In this document: piece after piece, positions 54,932-62,072 of the stretch | Position numbering within the stretch: the stretch's first letter is position 1 | How the letters are laid out: the number at the start of each line of letters is the position of its first letter | Assembly: GCF_019793435.1 (NCBI RefSeq) | Contig: NZ_JAILYH010000003.1 | Location: 1-64,000, forward strand | Length of the DNA: 64,000 bases | Direction of reading: 5' to 3' | Source of the DNA: Rhizobium redzepovicii | Lineage (GTDB): Bacteria; Pseudomonadota; Alphaproteobacteria; Rhizobiales; Rhizobiaceae | Notes under the pieces: model-generated | What the model was told of the DNA's origin: nothing | Seen by the model: the letters and a program-made list of their open reading frames with translations, nothing else | Database searches by the model: none | Position numbers and translations under genes: made by a program

Positions 54932-55618
54932 TTAGCATTCCGCGCTTTTGCCGCGGAGGACCGGTTCGCTGAGGATATTGATATCGACGTTTGGATAAAC
55001 GTGCTCTTCCAGCAAGGTGAGGGATCCAGCTCGCATTCCCATGGGTAAACAGTCTGCGTCGAAACTTACCGCCGGCACCGGCTCTTGGGCGAAAAACCTG
55101 AACAGCGTTATATGCGCTATGCGGGGCGGGGTTGGACGCCACTGTTCGAAGCAGATGGCCTGTGAAATGGCCGAGCGAAGTCTGTGCAATTCCGCCGGCT
55201 CCTCGGCTTTTACGAAGATAGCCGCTTCCGAAGCCGCCACCTCGTGAAAATGAACGTCGAAGGGTGGGGTCTCGTCGATCAGTCTCTCGACAATCTCCGT
55301 CCATTGTTCCCCGTTCCGCTTCCAGACCTCCTCGTTCGGAATGCCGAATTGGGCTGCCGCATTAACGAGGGTGACGACCGTCATGTGCAGGCTTGTGGCC
55401 GGGACGCGTGAGAGGGACGCGGCGCTGTCTCGCTCGATGCTGTCTTGCAGGACGCAGAGCTTTGACAGCGCCTCGCGATCGGGAAGGAACTGCAGGTGAA
55501 ACGCGCAGCACCGCTTGAACCACAGCGTATCAACCTTCGTGCGGATCACTGGCAGCACCCTTCCACCCAGCCGGGGCACGCCGCACCGAGAGCGTGCAAT
55601 TCCGATCCTTGCTATCAC
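54932..55618 (-). CDS. 2H phosphoesterase-like protein
   Basis: This 228-residue protein carries the paired H-x-T motifs of the 2H phosphoesterase / 2'-5' RNA ligase fold: LHMTVVTLV (about residues 77-85) and AHITLFRF (about 165-172). The two halves are separated by roughly 88 residues, as expected for the two-lobed fold. Members process cyclic phosphodiesters in RNA or nucleotides. The N-terminus before about residue 25 is basic and may be an over-extension. The gene lies 107 bases downstream of the ectC-like gene on the same strand, so the two may form an operon. The substrate is unknown. Confidence 0.7.
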   Translation of the reverse strand: MIARIGIARSRCGVPRLGGRVLPVIRTKVDTLWFKRCCAFHLQFLPDREALSKLCVLQDSIERDSAASLSRVPATSLHMTVVTLVNAAAQFGIPNEEVWKRNGEQWTEIVERLIDETPPFDVHFHEVAASEAAIFVKAEEPAELHRLRSAISQAICFEQWRPTPPRIAHITLFRFFAQEPVPAVSFDADCLPMGMRAGSLTLLEEHVYPNVDINILSEPVLRGKSAEC

Positions 55619-55725
55619 ATCGCCAAACTGTTCGCCAAGGACGGGCGACCCGGCCGGAGATCGGCGGATGATGAGGATCGTGAGCCGCTCAGGAAGATTG
55701 CAGCACCCCCGCCGCGTCCCTCGGC

Positions 55726-56112
55726 TCAGTATTCGGAACCGCTACTGTTGTTCAGATCGTGACGTTCCGTCCCTTTCAAAGGTGGATTGAAGACACTGAC
55801 GAGAATGAGGTCCTTGTCCTTGCCACCCCGCAAATAGTGGCGATCATGTTTATCGAGGACGTAAATGTCGCCGACGCGGATCGGAAAGACGTTGCCGTCC
55901 ATATCCTCGACCTCGCCTTCGCCCTGGATGCAATAGCAGGCCTCCAGGTGGTTGCGGTATTGCAGCAGAGCTTGCGTGTTGGCGCGAACGACCGTGTGGC
56001 AGACCGTGAACCCCATCCCGTCATCATTCGTCAGCAGGCGATGGCTCGTGCCATTGCCCCAATCGACGAAGCGCTCGGTCTGCTCCACGTCTTTCAGGCT
56101 TCTCACAAACAT
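55726..56112 (-). CDS. ectC: Ectoine synthase homologue (solitary EctC)
   Basis: This 128-residue cupin protein matches ectoine synthase: [12 protein letters not shown] at the start, [20 protein letters not shown] (about residues 51-70), [21 protein letters not shown] (in part, about 77-97) and [10 protein letters not shown]. The iron ligands expected for the family (E57, Y84, H92) are all present. The enzyme cyclises N-gamma-acetyl-diaminobutyrate to ectoine, but ectA and ectB are absent from the window, so its substrate may be supplied externally or it may have another role. Solitary ectC genes are known. The ATG at 56112 gives the family start; the open extension is rejected. It is divergent from a LysR regulator. 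Confidence 0.88.
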   Translation of the reverse strand: MFVRSLKDVEQTERFVDWGNGTSHRLLTNDDGMGFTVCHTVVRANTQALLQYRNHLEACYCIQGEGEVEDMDGNVFPIRVGDIYVLDKHDRHYLRGGKDKDLILVSVFNPPLKGTERHDLNNSSGSEY

Positions 56113-56231
56113 GTTGTTCTCCTCGAAAATGGCGGAGATAGCTCGATCTCCATGATCCATTAGGCCCTGAAATCCACGCCTGCTTCAAATGATCTAAATT
56201 GAGAAAACTGTTAGAATAATTTACATGTTTC

Positions 56232-56269
56232 GCCCGAATTTGATGTAGATGCCCGAATTTGATGTAGAT
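56232..56269. repeat. Perfect tandem 19-base duplication
   Basis: The unit GCCCGAATTTGATGTAGAT occurs twice head to tail (56232-56250 and 56251-56269), with AAAGGAG straight after. It lies in the 198-base spacer between the divergent ectC-like and LysR genes. It is either a duplicated regulator site or a fresh tandem duplication in the LysR leader. Confidence 0.75.
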
Positions 56270-56310
56270 AAAGGAGCCTATCCTGGCTCTCATGTGAGGA
56301 ATTCAAACAG

Positions 56311-57204
56311 ATGCAGCTGCCGCCGCTGAACGCATTGAGGGCCTTCGAAGCGACCGCTCGGCTCATGAGCCTCTCAAAGGCCGGAGACGAGCTGCATGTG
56401 ACCCATGCCGCGATCAGCCACCAGATCAAGCATCTGGAGACGTGGCTGGGGCGCAAGCTGCTCCAAAAATCCGGACGCGGCGTGGCGCTGACGCCAGCGG
56501 GTGCCGAATATTATCTTGCCGTCTCCGGCTCATTGGCAGCCATCGCCCATGCAACCGGCAACATGCGCAGAGACCACAATATGCGTTCGATCACGGTCGG
56601 CTGCATTCCTTCGATCGCGTCGCGCTGGCTGGTTCCGGCACTGCCGTCGTTCCGGGAGAGCGATCCCGATCTCGACGTCAGGATCGTTTACGCCAGAGCC
56701 GAGGAACGCTTCGATGACGAAAGCCTGGATGTTCTCATCACCATGGGGGAAGACCTGTCGGGAGGACGGGAGAGCCGCCTGCTTTTCTCCCGCCGCAACC
56801 AGCCGGTGGCCAGCATTCATTATCTGGCCAAGCGGAATTGGACTGTCGGCAGTATTCCCTTTGCAGCGGCCGACCTGCTGCACGACGAATCCGTCGACGG
56901 CTGGAAAGAATGGTTCCGGAAGACTGAGATGAAGGCGCCCGAGCCGGTTCGCGGGCCGATATTTCAGGACTTCAACATCCTTGCCACGGCGGTAATAGCC
57001 GGGCATGGGGTGGCATTATGCCCGGTCGAAGTGTTTCGGCGAGAGATCGATCGCGGCGACCTCGTCGTGCTTTCGGACATCTCGACCGCCGAGACCCAGG
57101 GATATTACCTGATCACCAGTTCCTGGGCGAAAAAGCCGGTGCGTCGTTTTACGGAGTGGTTCACGAAGGAATGCCGATCCGCCGGCTCACCGATCGTTGA
57201 ATAA
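56311..57204 (+). CDS. LysR-type regulator (GcvA-like)
   Basis: This 297-residue protein has an N-terminal winged HTH of the GcvA group (LPPLNALRAFEATARLMSLSKAGDELHVTHAAISHQIKHLETWLG, in pieces, about residues 3-47) and a C-terminal effector domain (ITVGCIPSIASRWLVPALPSF onward). It is divergent from the ectC-like gene with a 198-base spacer that contains the tandem 19-base duplication, so it is the natural candidate regulator of ectC. Its effector is unknown. Confidence 0.93.
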   Translation: MQLPPLNALRAFEATARLMSLSKAGDELHVTHAAISHQIKHLETWLGRKLLQKSGRGVALTPAGAEYYLAVSGSLAAIAHATGNMRRDHNMRSITVGCIPSIASRWLVPALPSFRESDPDLDVRIVYARAEERFDDESLDVLITMGEDLSGGRESRLLFSRRNQPVASIHYLAKRNWTVGSIPFAAADLLHDESVDGWKEWFRKTEMKAPEPVRGPIFQDFNILATAVIAGHGVALCPVEVFRREIDRGDLVVLSDISTAETQGYYLITSSWAKKPVRRFTEWFTKECRSAGSPIVE

Positions 57205-57262
57205 GCTCCGCCAAGGCGGGCGCTCAACGGGAGGGCAAAGCGCGCCGGCCCAAACAGCGCGC

Positions 57263-57291
57263 TTGTTCGAAACCACGCTTGATGCTAGAAA
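57263..57291 (+). promoter_or_regulatory. Promoter placed for a leaderless start
   Basis: TTGTTC (57263-57268) and TAGAAA (57286-57291) are 17 bases apart. The usual initiation distance would begin the RNA at about 57298, which is the first base of the AUG of the 16-codon leader ORF. No ribosome site precedes that AUG. Confidence 0.5.
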
Positions 57292-57297
57292 AATGGT

Positions 57298-57348
57298 ATG
57301 GACAACAACGTGATCAGCACTTTCGTGATGATGATGCCGCGCTCATAG
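57298..57348 (+). CDS. Methionine-rich leader peptide
   Basis: This 16-codon ORF encodes M-D-N-N-V-I-S-T-F-V-M-M-M-P-R-S, with three consecutive AUG codons at 57328-57336 and a TAG stop at 57346-57348. It lies in front of a methionyl-tRNA synthetase gene and is followed by competing hairpins and a U-tailed terminator (57336-57406). That makes it a candidate regulatory leader peptide rather than a protein with its own job. Charged methionyl-tRNA levels would decide where the ribosome pauses. Confidence 0.6.
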   Translation: MDNNVISTFVMMMPRS

Positions 57349-57406
57349 CGTGGCGGGTTTCGTGCGTCCATAATGCACCAGCAACCGCCCTCGAGGCGGT
57401 TTTTTC
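57336..57406 (+). promoter_or_regulatory. Putative transcription attenuator for methionine
   Basis: Segment 1 (GCCGCGCT, 57336-57343, from the last base of the third Met codon to the TCA codon) pairs with segment 2 (AGCGTGGC, 57347-57354, starting in the stop codon) through a CAT loop, eight pairs with one G-U. Segment 2 continues as GGCGGGTT (57352-57359) and can instead pair with segment 3 (AACCGCC, 57383-57389). Segment 3 alternatively pairs with segment 4 (GGCGGTT, 57395-57401) to form a terminator followed by six T. A ribosome stalled at the Met codons would cover segment 1 and favour the 2:3 antiterminator. The order matches classical leader-peptide attenuators. Confidence 0.6.
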
Positions 57407-57456
57407 ATGGGTCGATCCGTCTCGCCGGCAATAACAGCCTTCGAAAGGAAACACCG

Positions 57457-59022
57457 ATGAACAAGGCGGATATCTATATCACCACTTCCATCCCCTATGT
57501 GAATGCCGCGCCGCATGTGGGTTTTGCCCTGGAACTCGTCCAGGCCGATGCCTATGCCCGTCATCTCAGGCTCCTCGGCCATGACGTCAGGTTCCAGTGC
57601 GGGACCGATGACAACAGCCTGAAGAATGTCAGGGCCGCGGAAGCCGCGGGACTGCAGGTGAGGGACTTCGTCAATGCCAACGCCGACAGGTTCGAGCGCC
57701 TTGGCGGCCGGCTCGATATCTCCAACCAGGAATTCGTCTGCACCTCCCGTGATCCAAGGCATGTCGCTTGTGTCCACGCCTTATGGCGGGCCTGCGCTGA
57801 CACCGGCGACCTCTATCGCAAGGCCTATGAGGGCCTCTACTGCGTCGGCTGCGAGCAATTCTACGAGCCATCGGAACTCGATGACGGGCGCTGCCCGGAA
57901 CATGGGATCGCTCTTGAGATCGTCCGTGAGGAGAACTGGTTCTTCCGTCTATCCCGATATGGCGGCAAACTCCGTGAACTCGTCGAAACTGGTGAGCTTC
58001 GCATCGTTCCAGCCCATCGGCGCAACGAGGTCCTTGCCCTGCTGCGGCGTGGCCTGACCGACATCAGCGTGTCGCGCAGCGCCGAACGAGCGCGAGGCTG
58101 GGGCGTTCCGGTTCCCGATGGGGGTGGCCCCGAAGCAGGTGACGTCGTCTATGTCTGGTTCGACGCCCTGGCGAACTATCTTACAGGTCTGGGGCACGGA
58201 TCCGATCAGGTGCTCCAGCAGCGCTATTGGAATCGCGGAGAAAGCATCCACGTCGTCGGCAAGGGCATCTCCAAGTTCCACGCCATCTACTGGCCGGCCA
58301 TCCTGCTGTCCGCCGGCCTGCCGCCGCCGTCGTCGATCCTGGTGCACGGCTATGTCACGGTGGACGGCAGGAAGATCGGCAAGTCGGCCGGCAACGGCAT
58401 TGATCCCGAAGGCATCATCGACGCCTACGGAACGCCGGACGCGCTGCGATATTACCTGCTCCGGCATATACGCTCGGGAGACGACGGCGATTTCTCGGGC
58501 GAGCGTCTCGAAGCCGCATGGGCGGGAGAGCTCGCAGGCCAGCTCGGCAATCTCGCCAACCGGGTGCTTACCCTTTTATATCAGTCGTTCGGCGGCATCG
58601 TACCGCCCGTACCGGAGAGCGAGTTCGTGCAGAAAGCTTACCGCCTTCCGGGCAAGGTGGCGGAGGCCTTCGATGCCTACGAGTTGCATGTCGGCCTCGC
58701 TGATATTTTCGAGTTTGTCGGTGAGGCGAACCGGCGATTTACAAAAGGCGCACCATGGGCTGATGCGAAAGCGCTGCTTTGCGATCCCGCTCCGGAGGAT
58801 CGCAAGGTGACCGCCGAACGTCTTGGCGCTTGCCTGGCGGAGCAGGTCTGCGGCCTTGCGATCGTTGCCCGCTGCCTACTCCCGTTGCTGCCGGGCTCGG
58901 CCGCAACGCTGCACTCCAGGCTGGGAATACCGTCTCCTCGGCTCTATCGGGATCCGCTGATCGTGGCTGGGGCCAAGGCTGCCCCGCAAGCCGTGCTCTT
59001 CCCACAAAGAGCGGCAGCTTGA
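57457..59022 (+). CDS. Divergent methionyl-tRNA synthetase
   Basis: This 521-residue class I aminoacyl-tRNA synthetase has the MetRS fold: ITTSIPYVNAAPHVGFALELV (in part, about residues 8-27), a zinc knuckle region CVGCEQFYEPSELDDGRCPEHG (in pieces, about 135-156), YVWFDALANYLTG (about 232-244) and VHGYVTVDGRKIGKSAGN (about 296-313). The HIGH motif reads HVGF (20-23, second His replaced by Phe) and KMSKS reads KIGKS (306-310). The C-terminal EMAP-type tRNA-binding domain is absent. Rhizobia also have a standard metG elsewhere, so this is probably a second, specialised enzyme. The ATG at 57457 has AAAGGA upstream, and the attenuator precedes it. Confidence 0.85.
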   Translation: MNKADIYITTSIPYVNAAPHVGFALELVQADAYARHLRLLGHDVRFQCGTDDNSLKNVRAAEAAGLQVRDFVNANADRFERLGGRLDISNQEFVCTSRDPRHVACVHALWRACADTGDLYRKAYEGLYCVGCEQFYEPSELDDGRCPEHGIALEIVREENWFFRLSRYGGKLRELVETGELRIVPAHRRNEVLALLRRGLTDISVSRSAERARGWGVPVPDGGGPEAGDVVYVWFDALANYLTGLGHGSDQVLQQRYWNRGESIHVVGKGISKFHAIYWPAILLSAGLPPPSSILVHGYVTVDGRKIGKSAGNGIDPEGIIDAYGTPDALRYYLLRHIRSGDDGDFSGERLEAAWAGELAGQLGNLANRVLTLLYQSFGGIVPPVPESEFVQKAYRLPGKVAEAFDAYELHVGLADIFEFVGEANRRFTKGAPWADAKALLCDPAPEDRKVTAERLGACLAEQVCGLAIVARCLLPLLPGSAATLHSRLGIPSPRLYRDPLIVAGAKAAPQAVLFPQRAAA

Positions 59023-59041
59023 ATCATCCCGGGGCCGGATA

Positions 59042-59070
59042 CCCTGCGCTGCAGCGACAGCAGCGCAGGG
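59042..59070 (+). terminator. Hairpin after the MetRS gene
   Basis: CCCTGCGCTG and CAGCGCAGGG form a perfect 10-base stem with a nine-base loop, 19 bases after the stop codon. There is no T-run. Confidence 0.55.
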
Positions 59071-59114
59071 TCGGGAGGGCGGTGACAAGAGAGGGCGTTT
59101 TGACGCGATCCGGA

Positions 59115-59132
59115 ATGTCATAAAAGTTTCAT
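59115..59132 (+). promoter_or_regulatory. Possible PhoB box
   Basis: ATGTCAT (59115-59121) and GTTTCAT (59126-59132) are spaced 11 bases start to start, like the CTGTCAT direct repeats bound by PhoB (six and five of seven matches). It is about 85 bases upstream of the microprotein start. Confidence 0.35.
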
Positions 59133-59150
59133 ACTAGAGCAATTGTCCGG

Positions 59151-59198
59151 ATCGAGAAAATAATCTATTATTTTCATAGGGAAACAAGATTTCTCGAT
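59151..59198 (+). promoter_or_regulatory. Nested hairpin in the microprotein leader
   Basis: An outer perfect stem ATCGAGAAA (59151-59159) / TTTCTCGAT (59190-59198) encloses an inner AAAATAA-TCTA-TTATTTT hairpin (59157-59174), just upstream of the AAAGGA ribosome site at 59205. The two share bases and cannot form fully together, so the leader may switch structure. Confidence 0.45.
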
Positions 59199-59217
59199 GC
59201 AAACGAAAGGATACTGA

Positions 59218-59391
59218 TTGGACACATTTTTCTCGGATGCCATGCCCTTCGCATGCTTCATCTTGGTTTTTGCCCTGATAGTTGCGAGTGGCAAGCGCAG
59301 TTCAGCAAGCTCCGGCGATGGCGGTGGAGGCTCGTTTGATGCCTCGGACGACGGGGGCTGTGACGGCGGCGACGGAGGTGGAGGAGACTAA
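59218..59391 (+). CDS. Small membrane protein with Gly/Asp-rich tail
   Basis: This 57-residue protein starts at a TTG with AAAGGA seven bases upstream. It has one hydrophobic helix (about residues 9-25, MPFACFILVFALIVASG), a basic KR just after it, and a tail of Gly and Asp (SSGDGGGGSFDASDDGGCDGGDGGGGD in pieces) with a single cysteine. A strong terminator follows 27 bases after the stop, so it is a complete transcription unit. Similar short helix-plus-Gly/Asp-rich proteins are found as hypothetical genes in many bacteria; no function is known to me. Confidence 0.7.
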   Translation: MDTFFSDAMPFACFILVFALIVASGKRSSASSGDGGGGSFDASDDGGCDGGDGGGGD

Positions 59392-59418
59392 ATCAAACTG
59401 AAATCGATAGAATGACCG

Positions 59419-59439
59419 ACCGCCTCAAGGCGGTTTTTT
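59419..59439 (+). terminator. Rho-independent terminator after the microprotein gene
   Basis: ACCGCC-TCAA-GGCGGT is followed by a run of six T. Confidence 0.9.
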
Positions 59440-59585
59440 GTTGCCCGGATTCCGGGTTATGCCGGTCTGACGGGCAGTGGGCGAATTGACCTGCCATACA
59501 ATCAATGATTGCCACCCTGATTGCGAGTGCGTTGCCTCGATATCCAAGTCCAGGTAGTATTGGACGAGGTTCTGGGGGGATCACT

Positions 59586-60731
59586 ATGGTAAAATCCGAA
59601 GCTGGCAGTCCGTATATTTACGGTATCGACGCATTGCGATTTGTGTGTGCGTTAATGGTAACGATGTTTCATCTTGGATTTGCTTCCTGGGCTTCGCCCT
59701 TATATCTCAGACCCTACAAAATGCCCGTGATTGAGAATATTGCCCAACCCGGCTGGGTTGGCGTCGAACTGTTCTTCGTCATCTCAGGGCTCGTCATCAT
59801 CAACTCTGCCGCTTCGGCTACCGCGATGTCGTTTCTGAAGGGGCGAATTCTGCGGCTATATCCGGCGGTATGGATATGTGGGTCACTGACACTCCTCTTC
59901 ATCGCAACGCAGGATGTTAACAGGCGGATTATCAAGAACTTTCTTCGGTCGATCACGCTGTACCCCGGCGGCCCATGGATAGACGGTCAATATTGGACGT
60001 TGGCCTGTGAGATCTGTTTCTACGCCCTTGTCTTCATCCTGTGTGCGGCCGGTCAAAGGGCGAGGATGCCAGCGCTGGCGCTCGGCCTGTCGTTGGCAAG
60101 CACGGGTTTCATCACTCTGTTGAACGCCTTTCCCGATTCAGAGGTGCTGGCGATATTCACCGATACTGCCTGGCGGGCCGTTCCCTTTTACTACGGCTGC
60201 CAATTCGCCATCGGCATCTACATCTACATCTGGCTTTTGTCTCAAACCCGGATGAGCAGGGTTTCGTGGGTGGGTTTCGTCTTCGCGCTGGTAGCGGGTG
60301 CCACTCAGATTTACATGGCAGCCGGCAGCACCAGCGAGCGAACGCTTGCCGCAGCTGGTCACTCCTTCTCGCCGTTTCCGGCAATCTTCCTCTGGGTGGC
60401 GGGGCTGATATTCATCGCCGCGAGCGTCGCCTATGGCCGGCAGATCAGTCGTCTGCCAAAAGCCTTCCTCCAAGCGGTCAAAACCCTCGGTTCGATGACC
60501 TATCCGCTCTACCTCCTGCATTTTGCCATCGGCATTCAGTTTCTCGATTGGCTGACCGGTTTGGGAGTGACACCGCTGCCGGCACTCGGTTTGGCCATTG
60601 CGATCGTCTGTCTGATGTCGCTCGCCGCGTGCAAATGGGGAGAGCCTCCCATCCGCAGCGTTTTGCGCACGGTTTTCGAGAGGCTTGGTCAATGGGCCCC
60701 GCGTTTTCAGGCAAAGGAGTCTCGGGTTTAG
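59586..60731 (+). CDS. Acyltransferase family protein (OafA/YrhL type)
   Basis: This 381-residue integral membrane O-acyltransferase has about ten hydrophobic segments. It has the family start YIYGIDALRFVCALMVTMFHLGF (in pieces, about residues 11-33, with the proposed catalytic His), GVELFFVISGLVI (about 59-71) and SFLKGRILRLYPAVWIC (about 80-96). Members acetylate or acylate surface polysaccharides, lipid A sugars or peptidoglycan. The ATG at 59586 follows GGGGGGA; the open extension is rejected. No glycosyltransferase gene adjoins it, so its target is unknown. Confidence 0.9.
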   Translation: MVKSEAGSPYIYGIDALRFVCALMVTMFHLGFASWASPLYLRPYKMPVIENIAQPGWVGVELFFVISGLVIINSAASATAMSFLKGRILRLYPAVWICGSLTLLFIATQDVNRRIIKNFLRSITLYPGGPWIDGQYWTLACEICFYALVFILCAAGQRARMPALALGLSLASTGFITLLNAFPDSEVLAIFTDTAWRAVPFYYGCQFAIGIYIYIWLLSQTRMSRVSWVGFVFALVAGATQIYMAAGSTSERTLAAAGHSFSPFPAIFLWVAGLIFIAASVAYGRQISRLPKAFLQAVKTLGSMTYPLYLLHFAIGIQFLDWLTGLGVTPLPALGLAIAIVCLMSLAACKWGEPPIRSVLRTVFERLGQWAPRFQAKESRV

Positions 60732-60814
60732 CTGCTCGAGTTCTCTCATGGCCCCGGCGTCGCTGGATCTGGCCGATGACGCAATCGATGTTCAACGCAG
60801 CCCTTAGAAAAGCG

Positions 60815-60848
60815 CAATGGCCGCCTTTGAGCCTGAAGGCGGCCATTG
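60815..60848. terminator. Bidirectional hairpin between the acyltransferase and bioY genes
   Basis: CAATGGCCGCCTT and AAGGCGGCCATTG form a perfect 13-base stem with an eight-base loop between two convergent genes. Confidence 0.7.
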
Positions 60849-60875
60849 GTGCATTTGCGATAGCGTGCCTATGCT

Positions 60876-61442
60876 TTATGCGCGCGCCGGCAGCAGGGGA
60901 TAGCCGACCATGACGGCGCGGCCGAGGAGGGCGGCGACAAAGGCCTTGATCACATCGCCGGGAACGAAAGCCATCGAGCCGACGAAGGCTTTCGGGAAGC
61001 CGAGACCGGCGACCGTCGCGAGATAGGTGATGCCGAAAGCATAGAGAACGACGATGCCGCCGACCATGGCGGTGAGGAAGAAGCTGACCGTCTGCACCAG
61101 GCCGGACTGCCGGTCGTTGATCAGCCGCTCGCTGAGGTAACCGGTGACGAAGGCGGCAAAGATCCAGCCGATGAGGAAGCCGGCCGTCGGCGAGGCGAAG
61201 ATCGCAAGCCCGCCGCGGCCGCCGGAAAGCACCGGCAGGCCGATGGCGACGAGCAAGAGCACGATCAGCACGGCAATGGCGCCGCGCCGGGCGCCGAGCA
61301 CGACGCCGGCCATCATGACGCCGAGCGATTGCGCGGTGATCGGCACCGGAATGAAGCCGAGCGGGATCGGCGGCAGCAGGCCGAGCGCCACGATGATTGC
61401 GGCAAAGAGGGCGGTGAGAACGAGGTCGCGGGTGCTCATCAT
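60876..61442 (-). CDS. bioY: Biotin ECF transporter substrate-binding subunit
   Basis: This 188-residue S component has about six membrane helices. The early LVLTALFAAIIVALGLLPPIPLGFIPVPITAQSLGVMMAGVVLGARRG (in pieces) and the PITAQ and GPTGG-like segment SPTAGFLIGW are typical BioY features. It captures biotin and works with BioM (ATPase) and BioN (transmembrane T component), encoded just upstream in the same operon. The start is one of two adjacent ATGs (61442 or 61439). Confidence 0.94.
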   Translation of the reverse strand: MMSTRDLVLTALFAAIIVALGLLPPIPLGFIPVPITAQSLGVMMAGVVLGARRGAIAVLIVLLLVAIGLPVLSGGRGGLAIFASPTAGFLIGWIFAAFVTGYLSERLINDRQSGLVQTVSFFLTAMVGGIVVLYAFGITYLATVAGLGFPKAFVGSMAFVPGDVIKAFVAALLGRAVMVGYPLLPARA

Positions 61443-61463
61443 GAATTCCGTGGTTAAAATTGA

Positions 61464-62072
61464 TTAACTTCCATGCCGTCGAATGCCGCGCGCGTCAATC
61501 GCCGCGGCGATATTATCCGCATCCTTGAGCGTCAGGATGATCAGCGGCGCAAGCAGGCTCGCCGGCCGGACCTTCAGCCCGCGCGCCCTGTGTGCCTCGC
61601 GGATCGCCTGGTAACGGTCGACGATTTCAGGCACGAAACGCAAGACCAGGCCCAGCGCCAGCCCGATATCGTCGGCCCGCACCCGGCCCGTACGCTCCAG
61701 CGGGCGGGCAAGTGCCGTCACTTCGTCGATGAAGGCGGTGATCGACGTCGTCGCCGTCACGGCGGCGGCAAGCAGCATCAGCGCCGTCAGCCGCAGCGGC
61801 GGCACGAGCGCCTGCTGCCAGGGATTGAAGAGCAGGTTGAAGAGCGCGACGACCGCGATCGTCAGAAAGATCGGCCGCAGCCGCCTCAGCGCGGCGCCCA
61901 TCGGCAGGCCGACCATGCGATAGAGGATCGCCGCCGCCAGCACGGCGAGAGACAGCAGCACGAGATTGCCGGTGATGAACAGCACGATGCTGAAGATCGC
62001 AAGCGACAGCAGTTTCACCCGCGGCGAAAGCCGATGCATTGCGCTGTTGCCTTCGACATAGAGCGACTGCAT
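61464..62072 (-). CDS. bioN: Biotin ECF transporter transmembrane (T) component
   Basis: This 202-residue EcfT-type protein has the start RLSPRVKLLSLAIFSIVLFITGNL, several membrane helices, and the C-terminal coupling region EAHRARGLKVRPASLLAPLI with the Ala-Arg-Gly motif (ARG) that contacts the ATPase. A second ARG occurs in DARGIRR near the end. It overlaps the bioM stop by one base (TGATG), indicating coupled translation, and bioY follows 21 bases later. Confidence 0.92.
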   Translation of the reverse strand: MQSLYVEGNSAMHRLSPRVKLLSLAIFSIVLFITGNLVLLSLAVLAAAILYRMVGLPMGAALRRLRPIFLTIAVVALFNLLFNPWQQALVPPLRLTALMLLAAAVTATTSITAFIDEVTALARPLERTGRVRADDIGLALGLVLRFVPEIVDRYQAIREAHRARGLKVRPASLLAPLIILTLKDADNIAAAIDARGIRRHGS

